From: Acidimicrobiaceae bacterium
Lineage (GTDB): Bacteria > Actinomycetota > Acidimicrobiia > Acidimicrobiales > RAAP-2
Direction: 5' to 3'
Assembly: GCA_947372925.1 (NCBI GenBank)
Contig: CANBVQ010000004.1
Span: forward strand, 1 to 64,000
DNA: 64,000 nucleotides
Shown here: positions 55,261 to 64,000 of the stretch, piece by piece
How positions within the stretch are numbered: the first letter of the stretch is position 1
How the letters are laid out: each line of letters begins with the position of its first letter
Program-made: the position numbers and the translations under genes
Notes under the pieces: model-generated
What the model was told of the DNA's origin: nothing
Database searches by the model: none
The model's input: only the letters and a program-made list of their open reading frames with translations

Positions 55261-57339
55261 ATGCTGATACTCATGAAACAGCCTCGCCATCGCTACCGCG
55301 GCTCGCTGATTGGATTCGCGATCGCCGCCATATTGGGTGTTGTTTCGTACGGCCTAAACCCGGGAATCGCCATCGCTGGTGGCTACCCCGGACCAGATGC
55401 GCTACCGAATGGGCCGACCTATCCAGGTCGTATCAATCCGATTCCAGATGGCGGAACATCGCCGACGGTGTTCATGTGTGGCTTTGACGTTCCCAATGCG
55501 ACGAACCAATCGAGGAATTACGTCACCATTTATCTCAACGATGTGGAGTACAAGCGAATTTTGGTCGACTCCAACGGTTGCGCCGAAATCAATATTTCGG
55601 TCCACTCTGAAGAGTCCGGAAATGCCGTTCGCTGTGGTGTGACTGCCAATGTCTGGGTTTCCATTAATGGCGGACGTCGGGTAGCGGTTCCTCGAGGGCA
55701 GGTGCGCATACGAATTGCCGGTGTGAAGTCAAAAAAGAGTGGCACTGGTGCCAACGTCTCCTATACAAAGTCCCCAGTCAGCGGAACATTTACCTTCACA
55801 ACTAAGCCTTGTCCTGTAACGACCACAACAACTACCACCATCGTCACGACAACGACGACGACACTCCCAGGCACCACTACCACCACGGTCCCCGATACCA
55901 CGACTCCAACAACGGAGCCACCGACGACGATTCCCGGCCAGGTCACCACAACGACGCTTGCGCCGCCTGAAACGACTGTTCCTCCGGTCACGACCCCAGA
56001 GCAGGTCACAACGACAACGATTTTTGTTGCCGAATCGACCACAACGATTCCTCCAAAAATTGACTCAACGCCTTCGTCGGTTCAAAAAGCAGCCTCCTCG
56101 GTTACCGCCGTGGCAGCGGTGTCGACAGCCGCAGCCGCTGCTGCGACCGGTGCGGCAGCTGCGGCATCTTCCGCCAGTGCAGCTGCGAGTTCGGCGAGCG
56201 CCGCTGCGTCAGCGGCGACCCGCCTGCCTCCGACGATCCCAACTGGTGGAGGAATCCCTGTCGGTGGTGGTATTCCCTCTGGTGGCGGCGTGCCCCAGGC
56301 CCCAACTCCCACAGCACCTCGCGTGCCGACCACTCCAAGTGGCCCCCCTACGGGCGGTGGAGCACCAACTGGCGGTGGAGCACCTACTGGTGGCGGAGCG
56401 CCGTCTGGTGGCGGTACGCCAGCACCACGTCCAGTTGCACCTACACCCGCAGCTGCCGAACCCACCCCTCCTTCAGGTGGTGGCGCCCCTGCACCACGTC
56501 CAGTTGCACCTTCAGCACCTTCAGCACCAGCTGCACCTTCAGCACCAGCTGCACCAGCTGCTGCCGAACCCACCCCTCCTTCAGGTGGTGGCGCCCCTGC
56601 ACCACGTCCAGTTGCACCTTCTGCACCATCGGGCGGCGGAGTTCCATCGGGTGGCGGAGCACCATCGGGCGGCGGAGCACCATCGGGCGGCGGAGCACCA
56701 TCAGCACCATCAGCACCATCAGCATCCGAGCCCACTCCACCTTCGAGTGGCGGCACCCCATCACCACGTCCATCAGCACCATCGGGCGGCGGTGCACCAT
56801 CGGGCGGCGGAGCACCATCAGGCGGCGGAGCACCATCAGGCGGCGGAGCACCATCTACGCCAGCCCCTGCTCAGTCCGAACCAGCTGCACCGACGCCATC
56901 CAGCGGAAGCGGCTCTCCATCTAGTGGTGGTACGAGTAGTGGTTCAGGTTCCAGCACGACTGGCGGCTCCGGCACAGGCTCATCGAGTGGATCAGGCTCA
57001 AGTAGCGGCTCTGGATCTGGCTCGAGTAGCGGCTCAGGCTCCGGCTCAAGTTCAGGCTCGGGTAGCGGCTCTGGATCTGGTTCCGGCGGCGGTTCAGGTT
57101 CAGGATCACGTCCTGGCTCGAGCTCAGGTTCTGGTAGCGGCTCAGGCTCAGGCTCAGGTTCCGGTGGCGGCTCTGGCTCTGGCGGTAGCAGTGGTTCCGG
57201 TGGCGGCTCAGGTTCAGGCTCAGGCGGTAGCAGTGGTTCCGGTGGTGGTTCAGGCTCGAGTCAAAGCAGTGATGGCGGCTCATCGGATGGCGAAGGAACC
57301 GGTGGGACACCTCCAAGCGGGCCAGGAGGATCTGACTAA
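55261..57339 (+). CDS. Secreted low-complexity surface protein (Thr/Pro, Ala/Ser, PSGGGA and GSGS repeats)
   Basis: Signal-like [27 protein letters not shown]; unique N-domain ~55-180; then repeats. Confidence 0.75.
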   Translation: MLILMKQPRHRYRGSLIGFAIAAILGVVSYGLNPGIAIAGGYPGPDALPNGPTYPGRINPIPDGGTSPTVFMCGFDVPNATNQSRNYVTIYLNDVEYKRILVDSNGCAEINISVHSEESGNAVRCGVTANVWVSINGGRRVAVPRGQVRIRIAGVKSKKSGTGANVSYTKSPVSGTFTFTTKPCPVTTTTTTTIVTTTTTTLPGTTTTTVPDTTTPTTEPPTTIPGQVTTTTLAPPETTVPPVTTPEQVTTTTIFVAESTTTIPPKIDSTPSSVQKAASSVTAVAAVSTAAAAAATGAAAAASSASAAASSASAAASAATRLPPTIPTGGGIPVGGGIPSGGGVPQAPTPTAPRVPTTPSGPPTGGGAPTGGGAPTGGGAPSGGGTPAPRPVAPTPAAAEPTPPSGGGAPAPRPVAPSAPSAPAAPSAPAAPAAAEPTPPSGGGAPAPRPVAPSAPSGGGVPSGGGAPSGGGAPSGGGAPSAPSAPSASEPTPPSSGGTPSPRPSAPSGGGAPSGGGAPSGGGAPSGGGAPSTPAPAQSEPAAPTPSSGSGSPSSGGTSSGSGSSTTGGSGTGSSSGSGSSSGSGSGSSSGSGSGSSSGSGSGSGSGSGGGSGSGSRPGSSSGSGSGSGSGSGSGGGSGSGGSSGSGGGSGSGSGGSSGSGGGSGSSQSSDGGSSDGEGTGGTPPSGPGGSD
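56200..57290 (+). repeat. Tandem-repeat DNA encoding PSGGGA / [16 protein letters not shown] / (GS)n blocks
   Basis: Repeated GGCGGCGGAGCACCATC units and GGCTCAGGTTC-type units. Confidence 0.85.
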
Positions 57340-60164
57340 TGTCCATGTTCGAAAGCGCCCATGCGGGCAGCCTCGCAGCCGACATCGAAATTGCGCAAGC
57401 CTCAAGACTCGCGCGGGGGCATAAGCCGGGAGCGCCGCCTGCACCCGGTATTGGTGGACGGCACATTGTTGATCGCTTTAACGACTGGTTCGGAAACCAT
57501 CTGCAACAAATTTCCCCGTTAATCGGTCAGCCCTTTAACGATGGTATTTACTTGCGGTCACTCCTCGGCAATGCCTACCTGCTGCTCCCAGCGCTCGCAT
57601 TCGTTTTGGGCATTCTTTCCTTGTTTGACACTCAGGGCATGGCGATTGCGCCGAGCTTCTCGCTCTGCGTGGCGATGATGGCCTTGGGAGTCCTTGACGC
57701 TTTCTCCGGCTTAGTGGGATTCCTCGTATTTGCTATTGGTGTAGTTCTCTCAGGCCATTTCTTTTCGAGTCATCTTGTAACAGGTCCAACTGGATCGCAA
57801 GGCATGCTCTATGCGTTCACGGGCCTCTTCGGTGTTGCACTCTTATGGTTTATTGCCCCTCAGCTCGCGGAAAAAATGCGACCGATTGTGGTCATCGAAG
57901 ACGAAGTTGGATTTCGAAAGTTCTATATGTTGGCAGCGGATTTCCTGGTCCTGCCATTCTTGACCATCCTGATTCTCGGTTCAATGCCCGCACTGATGCC
58001 TTCGCTCGCTGGTGCTTACCAGCAGGGAATTGCTGGCGTCACAATTCAAGAGCACATGGTCGCCATCAAGATCATTGTTGCCTTGGCGATGCTTATTCGC
58101 GTAGCGACTGAACTTTTTCTACATCGGAGCTTTGCGCCAATCGAGTCGGCCCAACAAGTCTCACGGCCTCCAATTGTCGACCGGTCGCTTAAGACTTTTA
58201 CTTCTCTGTTTGCCTTTGTCCTCATCTGGGAAATCATGGGCTGGATGTGGCAGACGCCAGTTGTCTGGGTTGTGTACCTTTTGACGGAAAAATTTGGTGT
58301 GTTGGGTGAGCGATTTATTCGCCCAAGTGCACTCTTCCGCTTTGTACCCAGAGACCTCTTCAAGATCTTTGTGATCTTGATCTTCTCGCAGTACGCCATG
58401 AAGGTCCTCAATGGCAAATTCGTAAGCGGATCTGACATCTTGGGCTGGTTGGCGATTTCTCTAGCTACCGTCACCGCCATCTTCGCCACCCTCGAAGGTG
58501 CCAAGCGCGTAACTGATACCGAAGAAGATCTGGATCCCAGCTGGTGGACTCGTGCCTCCGGGTTCGTCGTCGTTCTGGCTCTATTTTTGGTTTCCCAGGA
58601 TTTTGTGCATATCGAAGCCAAGAGTTACTCCAGCCCTCAGGGAGTCTCGGTTAGCGCTCTCAATACGACGTACATCGCCGACGCCGGCAATAATCGCATT
58701 GTTCGCATCGGACTCGATGGAGTGCGGAGCACGGTCGGCAGCGGTCTATTGCACCCGTATTCAGCGGTGGCCGACCCCTCTACCTCGAAAGAAGTTGTCT
58801 ACGTCGCTGACGCTGGACACAACCGGGTGCTTCGTATCGACGTGCATCCAGCCCAGGCAATAGCTCCAGCCTTCCGTTATCAATTGAAGGCCTACGCCGC
58901 CAATTCGACGGCGCAACGTTCCATTGGTCATGGCTTTAAGACGCCAACAGGCATCGCTGTCGATCGCAAGGGCCGCGTCTACGTTGCTGACAGTGGTCAC
59001 GGTCAAATCGTCACCGTCGACAAGCAGGGCAATCAAGAAGTCTTTACGTCGGGCCTTCAAAATCCTCAAGCGGTTTTCATCGACCCATTCGGCAATGTCT
59101 GGGTCACCGATACTGGACGCGGCATCGTACTTAAGTTTGCTGCCACGGAAGACGGTACGGCCGGCACTCGCACCATATACAAGGCCGGTCTCGACCACCC
59201 TTCAGGCGTCGCCGTCGACTCCGCCAACAACGTCTTCATTTCGGATACCGGTCGAGATGAGGTTCTTGAATTCCGTGCCAATGGCGAAGAGGTCATGGTG
59301 GAGGGCGAGTTTGCCCACCCCACTGCTCTCGCGGTAAACGGCTCAGGTCACGCTTTCGTGGCGAATCAGGTGACGAGTGAAATCTCGGTCATCACACCGC
59401 TCTACATCCGCGAAAAGTACAACACGGCCCCCAGTACCAATGGAACGGCCGTCGGATTGCTGAAGAATGGTGACGCCATTGTTGTGAGTCAGCGCGGTGG
59501 CACCGTTGAACAACTCACGCCCACTAAGCGTGTCGTTCTCGCCAATGGATTTGATCACCCCCACGGCGTTGCGGTTACGTCACTGGACGAAATCTACGTG
59601 TCGGAGCCTTCCACGGGAACGATCTATCAAGTTCTCAAGAATGGTGACAAGAAAGTTCTCGTCAAGGGTCTTGATGGCATTACGGCCATCGCATCTGACG
59701 GCTACGGTGGCCTCCTTGGCGTCCAGACCAAGTACGGAAATGTCCTCACGATTACACGTCAGGGCGTCGCCAAGCTGTGGGTCGGTGGTTTGGCAAACCC
59801 AACGGACATCACCAAGGACGCCTTCGGCTACGTCAACGTGAGTTTGGGCGGCACGGGGCACAAGGACGGTTCGGTCGTTCGAATTATCTCAGGACAGAAG
59901 CCAATCCTGATTCAGGGTGGCCTCGATGAGCCGTCAGGCATCACCGCTGATGCCCTGGGCAACATATTCTTCGTCGAAGCCGGTGCCCATCGCGTGTGGG
60001 AGTACATGAACTCGCTCGGCGCACAGATCGTCACTGAGGCCAACGGCGACACTGCTCTACCAATGGCCATTGTCTCTGACGCCAAGGGCAGCGTGTTCGT
60101 CTTGGAGCATGGCCCGAACCGAGTTGTTCGCTACATCCTTTCTGCTCACTCCACTTCGATGTAA
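57339..60164 (+). CDS. Multi-TM protein with C-terminal NHL-type beta-propeller
   Basis: TAATG coupling to 55261 gene; many hydrophobic segments to ~aa 430; repeats such as GVAVDSANNVFISDTGRDEVLEF. Confidence 0.8.
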   Translation: MSMFESAHAGSLAADIEIAQASRLARGHKPGAPPAPGIGGRHIVDRFNDWFGNHLQQISPLIGQPFNDGIYLRSLLGNAYLLLPALAFVLGILSLFDTQGMAIAPSFSLCVAMMALGVLDAFSGLVGFLVFAIGVVLSGHFFSSHLVTGPTGSQGMLYAFTGLFGVALLWFIAPQLAEKMRPIVVIEDEVGFRKFYMLAADFLVLPFLTILILGSMPALMPSLAGAYQQGIAGVTIQEHMVAIKIIVALAMLIRVATELFLHRSFAPIESAQQVSRPPIVDRSLKTFTSLFAFVLIWEIMGWMWQTPVVWVVYLLTEKFGVLGERFIRPSALFRFVPRDLFKIFVILIFSQYAMKVLNGKFVSGSDILGWLAISLATVTAIFATLEGAKRVTDTEEDLDPSWWTRASGFVVVLALFLVSQDFVHIEAKSYSSPQGVSVSALNTTYIADAGNNRIVRIGLDGVRSTVGSGLLHPYSAVADPSTSKEVVYVADAGHNRVLRIDVHPAQAIAPAFRYQLKAYAANSTAQRSIGHGFKTPTGIAVDRKGRVYVADSGHGQIVTVDKQGNQEVFTSGLQNPQAVFIDPFGNVWVTDTGRGIVLKFAATEDGTAGTRTIYKAGLDHPSGVAVDSANNVFISDTGRDEVLEFRANGEEVMVEGEFAHPTALAVNGSGHAFVANQVTSEISVITPLYIREKYNTAPSTNGTAVGLLKNGDAIVVSQRGGTVEQLTPTKRVVLANGFDHPHGVAVTSLDEIYVSEPSTGTIYQVLKNGDKKVLVKGLDGITAIASDGYGGLLGVQTKYGNVLTITRQGVAKLWVGGLANPTDITKDAFGYVNVSLGGTGHKDGSVVRIISGQKPILIQGGLDEPSGITADALGNIFFVEAGAHRVWEYMNSLGAQIVTEANGDTALPMAIVSDAKGSVFVLEHGPNRVVRYILSAHSTSM

Positions 60165-60168
60165 TCTT

Positions 60169-60185
60169 CGCCAGATTGCCTGGCG
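60169..60185. promoter_or_regulatory. Hairpin/palindrome CGCCAG-ATTGC-CTGGCG
   Basis: Direct reading. Confidence 0.5.
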
Positions 60186-60217
60186 CCATGAATGTCATGA
60201 CGTCATTACATTCATGG
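60186..60217. promoter_or_regulatory. 32-bp near-perfect palindrome CCATGAATGT-c-ATGACGTCAT-t-ACATTCATGG
   Basis: Direct reading; only one symmetric position pair mismatches. Confidence 0.65.
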
Positions 60218-60227
60218 TGAAGAGAGA

Positions 60228-61265
60228 TTGGTGAAATCCGTGCAGAACCGTCAAGTGGTCTTAACGCAGCGTCCCGATGGTTTAGTTGATAGTTCAACGA
60301 CCGCTGTGGTGATTTCGGATCGACCCGTGTGCGGTGAGGGTCAAGCGCTCATTCGAGTGGGCCTCTTGTCAATCGACCCCACCATCCGAACGTGGATGAA
60401 TGATGCTCCGGGATACTTGCCCCCAATCGAAATTGGCGCTGTCGTCCGCGGTGGTGGTGGTGGAGTGGTCGTTGAGTCATGCACTGACGCATACCAAGTC
60501 GGTGACATCGTGATCGGTATGACGGGCTGGCAGGAGTGGGCCATTGCTGATGCTTCGAACAAATTCTCGGTAGTACCAAAGGGGACGGGCTTGACGCTTC
60601 CCATTGTGATGAACGTGCTTGGCGTAACTGGCATAACGGCCTTTTACGGACTCACTGACGTCGGTGCCTTCAAGGCCGATGACGTTGTAGTGGTCTCGGG
60701 TGCGGCTGGAGCGACCGGTTCGGTGGCCGGGCAGATCGCCAAGGCCCGTGGTGCCAAGAAGGTTGTCGGAATCGCTGGCGGTCCAGAAAAGTGTGCCGAA
60801 GTCGTAGAGCTCTACGGGTTTGATGAGTGCTTGGACTATCGGGAGCCTCACCTTGCCCGACGGCTTCGTGAAGCCTGCCCTAAGGGTATCGACGTCTACT
60901 TCGACAACGTCGGTGGCGAGGTGCTTGATGCGGTGCTCATGAATATTGCCATGCACGGCCGTGTTGTGCTCTGTGGCGCAATTTCTCAATACAACAACAT
61001 GAGCGAATTCGGTGGACTGAAGAATCACACCATGTTGATTATGCGCCGAGCTCGGATGGAGGGCTTTATTGTCCTTGACTACATGAGTCGGTCGGCCGAA
61101 GCGCAACTCGAGTTGGCGACCATGGTGCTCAACGGCACTCTGCGACACCAAGAACATCTCGTCGTCGGATTGGAGAACGCTCCTGACGCCCTCAATCTGC
61201 TGTTCTCGGGCGGCAATCACGGCAAGACGCTGGTAGTAGTGGACGATTCCGTCCAGCTCACTTAA
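60228..61265 (+). CDS. NADP-dependent MDR oxidoreductase (CurA/prostaglandin reductase-like)
   Basis: VSGAAGATGSVAGQIAKARGAKKVVGIAGGPEKC...GIDVYFDNVGGEVLDAVL. Confidence 0.88.
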   Translation: MVKSVQNRQVVLTQRPDGLVDSSTTAVVISDRPVCGEGQALIRVGLLSIDPTIRTWMNDAPGYLPPIEIGAVVRGGGGGVVVESCTDAYQVGDIVIGMTGWQEWAIADASNKFSVVPKGTGLTLPIVMNVLGVTGITAFYGLTDVGAFKADDVVVVSGAAGATGSVAGQIAKARGAKKVVGIAGGPEKCAEVVELYGFDECLDYREPHLARRLREACPKGIDVYFDNVGGEVLDAVLMNIAMHGRVVLCGAISQYNNMSEFGGLKNHTMLIMRRARMEGFIVLDYMSRSAEAQLELATMVLNGTLRHQEHLVVGLENAPDALNLLFSGGNHGKTLVVVDDSVQLT

Positions 61266-62497
61266 TGGCGAAAGGCGTGCGTACAGCCAAACCTACGGTC
61301 ACCCTGGTCTTGATTGCCGTGGCCGCATCATTCGGTCAGTTTGGCGCCATCTCGTCGCTCGGCGACGTCGCCAAGCACTTTGGATCGTTCAGCGAAGGAA
61401 AGTCTCTGACCGGAGTGGTTGGCATTTCGGCCGGAGTTCTCGGTCTGGGTATGGGGCTGCTTCGTCTGGCGTCACTCGGCGCTCTTCCACTGAGCTCGAT
61501 GGGCGACCACTTCGGTCGAGTGCGTGTGCTTCGAGGCGCCCTGACGCTGGGCCTCCTCTTTACGGTGGCGGCTGCGGCGAGCCCGGGCTATTGGTGGTTT
61601 GTCTTGCTGTTCGCCTGCGCCCGCCCTCTGCTTTCAACGGCCAATACCCTGGTTCAGGTGCTTACCGTGGAGGTGAGCTCTGATCGACATCGAGTCCGCC
61701 ATTTGGCGTGGATTTCTGCTGGCGCAGGGATGGGGGCCGGTCTTTCGGCCATCCTGCACAGTGTCTTTCGTGGACCAAACTCTTTCCGAATCCTCTTCGC
61801 CCTCGCACTGGTGCCCGCAATTCTTATTCAGCCACTGATTCGCAAGGTCGAAGAGACGCACCAATTGGATCGAACGACGGAGCGTGTGAGCAAGTTGGGA
61901 TCGGTGGCCCCAGAGTTCCGCCGTCCACTCTTCATTCTCGCTTGGGTGGCTTTTGTCGTGGGAGTGATATCCGGACCGGCAAATGGATTCGCCTTTGTCT
62001 ACGGCGAGCGCATCTTGCACATTGATCCGAAATTCGTGGCCGTCGTCGTGACCGGGAGTTCCCTGACCGGTCTGGTGGGGTTGATAGCGAGCCGGTGGAG
62101 TTCGGACTCCTTTGGTCGGCGGACGACGGTTGGAGTCGGTGCCATTGGCTCGGGCCTGGCGAGCTGTTTGGCCTACTTCGGTGGTCGTCATCTCTTTACG
62201 CTGGGCTATCTCGTCGGTGTCTTTGCCACCGCACTGTGGGCTCCGGCGGCGAGTGCCCTCGTCAACGAAACATTCCCTCGCCGGGTTCGCGCGACCGTCG
62301 GTGGCTGGATCGTGGTCGCCGGTGTGCTCGGAGCCACGTTCGGGCTGTTCTTCTTTGGTGTGGTGGCGAACTTGGTGGCGAGTGATCACAGTGTGAGCGC
62401 TCTTCGATTGCCCAGCCTCATAACGTTCTTACCGCTCCTACCGACCCTCTTGGTTCTGTGGCGCCTACCAGAGACCCGCCACAAGGTGCTCGACTAG
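61265..62497 (+). CDS. MFS transporter
   Basis: Multiple TM segments; TAATG coupling; GLVGLIASRWSSDSFGRRTTVGVGAIG. Confidence 0.82.
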   Translation: MAKGVRTAKPTVTLVLIAVAASFGQFGAISSLGDVAKHFGSFSEGKSLTGVVGISAGVLGLGMGLLRLASLGALPLSSMGDHFGRVRVLRGALTLGLLFTVAAAASPGYWWFVLLFACARPLLSTANTLVQVLTVEVSSDRHRVRHLAWISAGAGMGAGLSAILHSVFRGPNSFRILFALALVPAILIQPLIRKVEETHQLDRTTERVSKLGSVAPEFRRPLFILAWVAFVVGVISGPANGFAFVYGERILHIDPKFVAVVVTGSSLTGLVGLIASRWSSDSFGRRTTVGVGAIGSGLASCLAYFGGRHLFTLGYLVGVFATALWAPAASALVNETFPRRVRATVGGWIVVAGVLGATFGLFFFGVVANLVASDHSVSALRLPSLITFLPLLPTLLVLWRLPETRHKVLD

Positions 62498-63291
62498 AGC
62501 CAGGTCAGTTCGACGCTGAGCGCCCGATGGTCACTCCCGTTACGGATACTGCGACCATTGCCGACGGCCCAAGGGCCGCGGAGCAAGATGTGGTCAATCT
62601 GGGAGTGGGGGCGCCACGCGGGCCACGTGCGTGCTCGCACGGCACTCCGCCACCCCGGCAGGACGGTACGAAGAAGTGGTCGCCAGCAGTTGAAGTCACC
62701 GGCGGTGATGACCGGTTTGCTCAGACTTAATTCGTGGAGCCTGCGAGCGACCACGCGGTACTGCTTCAGCGACCCGTGGGAGATGTGGGCGCCGTGAATC
62801 GCCACGGCCGTAAACGGCCGACCTTGGTACTCACAGGTGGCAATAATGAGCGCGCGGCGAGTTTTATCTCTTCGCAACTGCGGGAGATACTCAATCTGAA
62901 TGTCGTGGACGGGCAACGAGGTGAGCAGGGCCACGCCCCACGAGCCGGACTCGGCACCGCGTGCGGCGTCACGCTGCTTGCTACGTTCCTCGGAGAGTTC
63001 GGTATGGGTGTCAAAGTAGAGACCCCGGTCACCACTCAGCAGGCCATGTATGGGGTGCCATCCCCGACCACCCGCCTCCTCGGTCACCCGAACGCAGGGG
63101 GAGAGCTCGACAAACTCACCTTGCAAATGGAGTCGTTCCTGAAGCAGCGAGAACTGATCCTCGGCGTCACCGCGCCACAGTTCCTGTACGAAGAGCAGAT
63201 CGGCCTGGAGTTCTAGGAGTTCGGAGAGAACGTCCGTCCGCCGTCCGTAGCCGTCGACGCCAGCGTGAATGTTTGCGGTAGCGACAAGCAC
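62494..63291 (-). CDS. Endonuclease/exonuclease/phosphatase family protein
   Basis: MLVATANIHAGVDGYGRRTDVLSELLELQADLLFVQELW...AGDFNCW...SQIDHILL...SDHRALSVEL. Confidence 0.83.
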   Translation of the reverse strand: MLVATANIHAGVDGYGRRTDVLSELLELQADLLFVQELWRGDAEDQFSLLQERLHLQGEFVELSPCVRVTEEAGGRGWHPIHGLLSGDRGLYFDTHTELSEERSKQRDAARGAESGSWGVALLTSLPVHDIQIEYLPQLRRDKTRRALIIATCEYQGRPFTAVAIHGAHISHGSLKQYRVVARRLHELSLSKPVITAGDFNCWRPLLRTVLPGWRSAVRARTWPAWRPHSQIDHILLRGPWAVGNGRSIRNGSDHRALSVELTWL

Positions 63292-63310
63292 GTCAGCACC
63301 CTACGCCGGT

Positions 63311-63330
63311 TTGCCATCCAACTGTGGCAA
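63311..63330. promoter_or_regulatory. Inverted repeat TTGCCA-N8-TGGCAA upstream of phzF-like gene
   Basis: TTGCCATCCAACTGTGGCAA. Confidence 0.4.
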
Positions 63331-63340
63331 TCTGATAGGG

Positions 63341-64000
63341 ATGGATTCTGTCGGTTCAACCTTTGGCCACCGTATTTGGTGGGTCGATGCCTTCACTGGT
63401 GACGCCGCACGCGGTAACCCCGCCGTAGTCGTCTTGCTGGAACGACCCGTGGCGGACAACGACTTGCAACAGATTGCATTCGAACTCGGCGTTTCGGAAA
63501 CGGCCTTTGTCCGACGCGTTGGTGACACCTGGTCACTTCGATGGTTCACCCCAACGGTGGAAGTTGATCTCTGCGGACACGCCACGCTGGCGACGCTCCA
63601 CGTCCTGCTCACCGAGCTCGGTGTTCCAGATGGGGAGTTCTACTTTCAGACGCGGGCCGGCGTGCTCTCTGGACGGCGACTCCAGCACGGATTACTCGGT
63701 GTCGATCTTCCTCGTTCTCACTTAGAGCCCCTCGAGCCCTCGGTGCTCAATGGGGCGCTCGGCGAAGTCTCCGAGGTCTACCAAGCCGGTGCGCAAAGCG
63801 TCTTGGCCGTCGTAAAGGACTACGACACACTCTGTGGTCTCATAGTCGACCCGATGTCGCTCTTTCTCGTTCCCAGCAGCATCGTGATTGCGGTCTGCGA
63901 GGGTGGGCCACAGGTCGACGCATCCATCCGAGTGTTCGCCCCTCGTCTGGGTCTTGCTGAAGACCCAGTCACTGGTTCAGCTATGTGCTCAGTCGCTCCC
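63341..64000 (+). CDS. PhzF family isomerase (partial, continues past right edge)
   Basis: MDSVGSTFGHRIWWVDAFTGDAARGNPAVVVLL...DLCGHATLATLHVL...EDPVTGSAMCSVAP. Confidence 0.88.
   Translation, partial: MDSVGSTFGHRIWWVDAFTGDAARGNPAVVVLLERPVADNDLQQIAFELGVSETAFVRRVGDTWSLRWFTPTVEVDLCGHATLATLHVLLTELGVPDGEFYFQTRAGVLSGRRLQHGLLGVDLPRSHLEPLEPSVLNGALGEVSEVYQAGAQSVLAVVKDYDTLCGLIVDPMSLFLVPSSIVIAVCEGGPQVDASIRVFAPRLGLAEDPVTGSAMCSVAP

Noticed and set aside
55958-57424. 488-aa ORF in another frame of the repeat gene (His/Gln/Arg-rich)
   Set aside because: Frame-shifted reading of low-complexity repeat DNA; no start context; the overlapping 692-aa frame has a signal peptide and downstream coupling.
1-64000. 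CRISPR arrays, prophage, restriction or toxin-antitoxin systems
   Set aside because: No regularly spaced repeats and none of the hallmark proteins recognised in the translations.

Overview
64-kb chromosomal window with densely packed genes, apparently from an actinobacterium. The gene content would fit an Acidimicrobiia-like lineage, but that is inference. It holds about 55 protein-coding genes, one tRNA-Val(TAC) and no rRNA or CRISPR array. Recognisable functions include: B12/propionate genes (metH 3' part, PduO-type adenosyltransferase, acyl-CoA mutase large subunit, biotin carboxylase/BCCP, birA); surface-sugar genes (rmlD, ugd, UDP-glucuronate decarboxylase-like, GT2); secA-prfB-ftsE-ftsX; dxs; tldD/pmbA; fused 2-oxoglutarate dehydrogenase (kgd); cofC; rnhB; xthA; a UvrD-like helicase; a membrane-anchored MurF-like ligase with ddl. 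Most interesting: (1) a chromosomal mini-conjugation module (fused PafBC-like WYL regulator, helicase-less MobF relaxase, convergent soluble TraG/VirD4-like coupling protein) with no T4SS genes in view; (2) a ~250-nt highly structured leader/ncRNA upstream of secA, closed by a 13-bp long-range helix and with a possible alternative pairing; (3) a NYN-type RNase joined by a Lys/Ala/Pro linker to an S1-like domain; (4) a membrane-anchored SARP/BTAD-like regulator operon; (5) a recurrent leaderless promoter pattern TANNNT-N6-8-(A/G)TG; (6) 7 of 12 convergent gene pairs overlapping by exactly 4 nt through shared stop codons; (7) two abutting palindromes upstream of an oxidoreductase-MFS pair. No searches were run. 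All family calls come from reading the translations.
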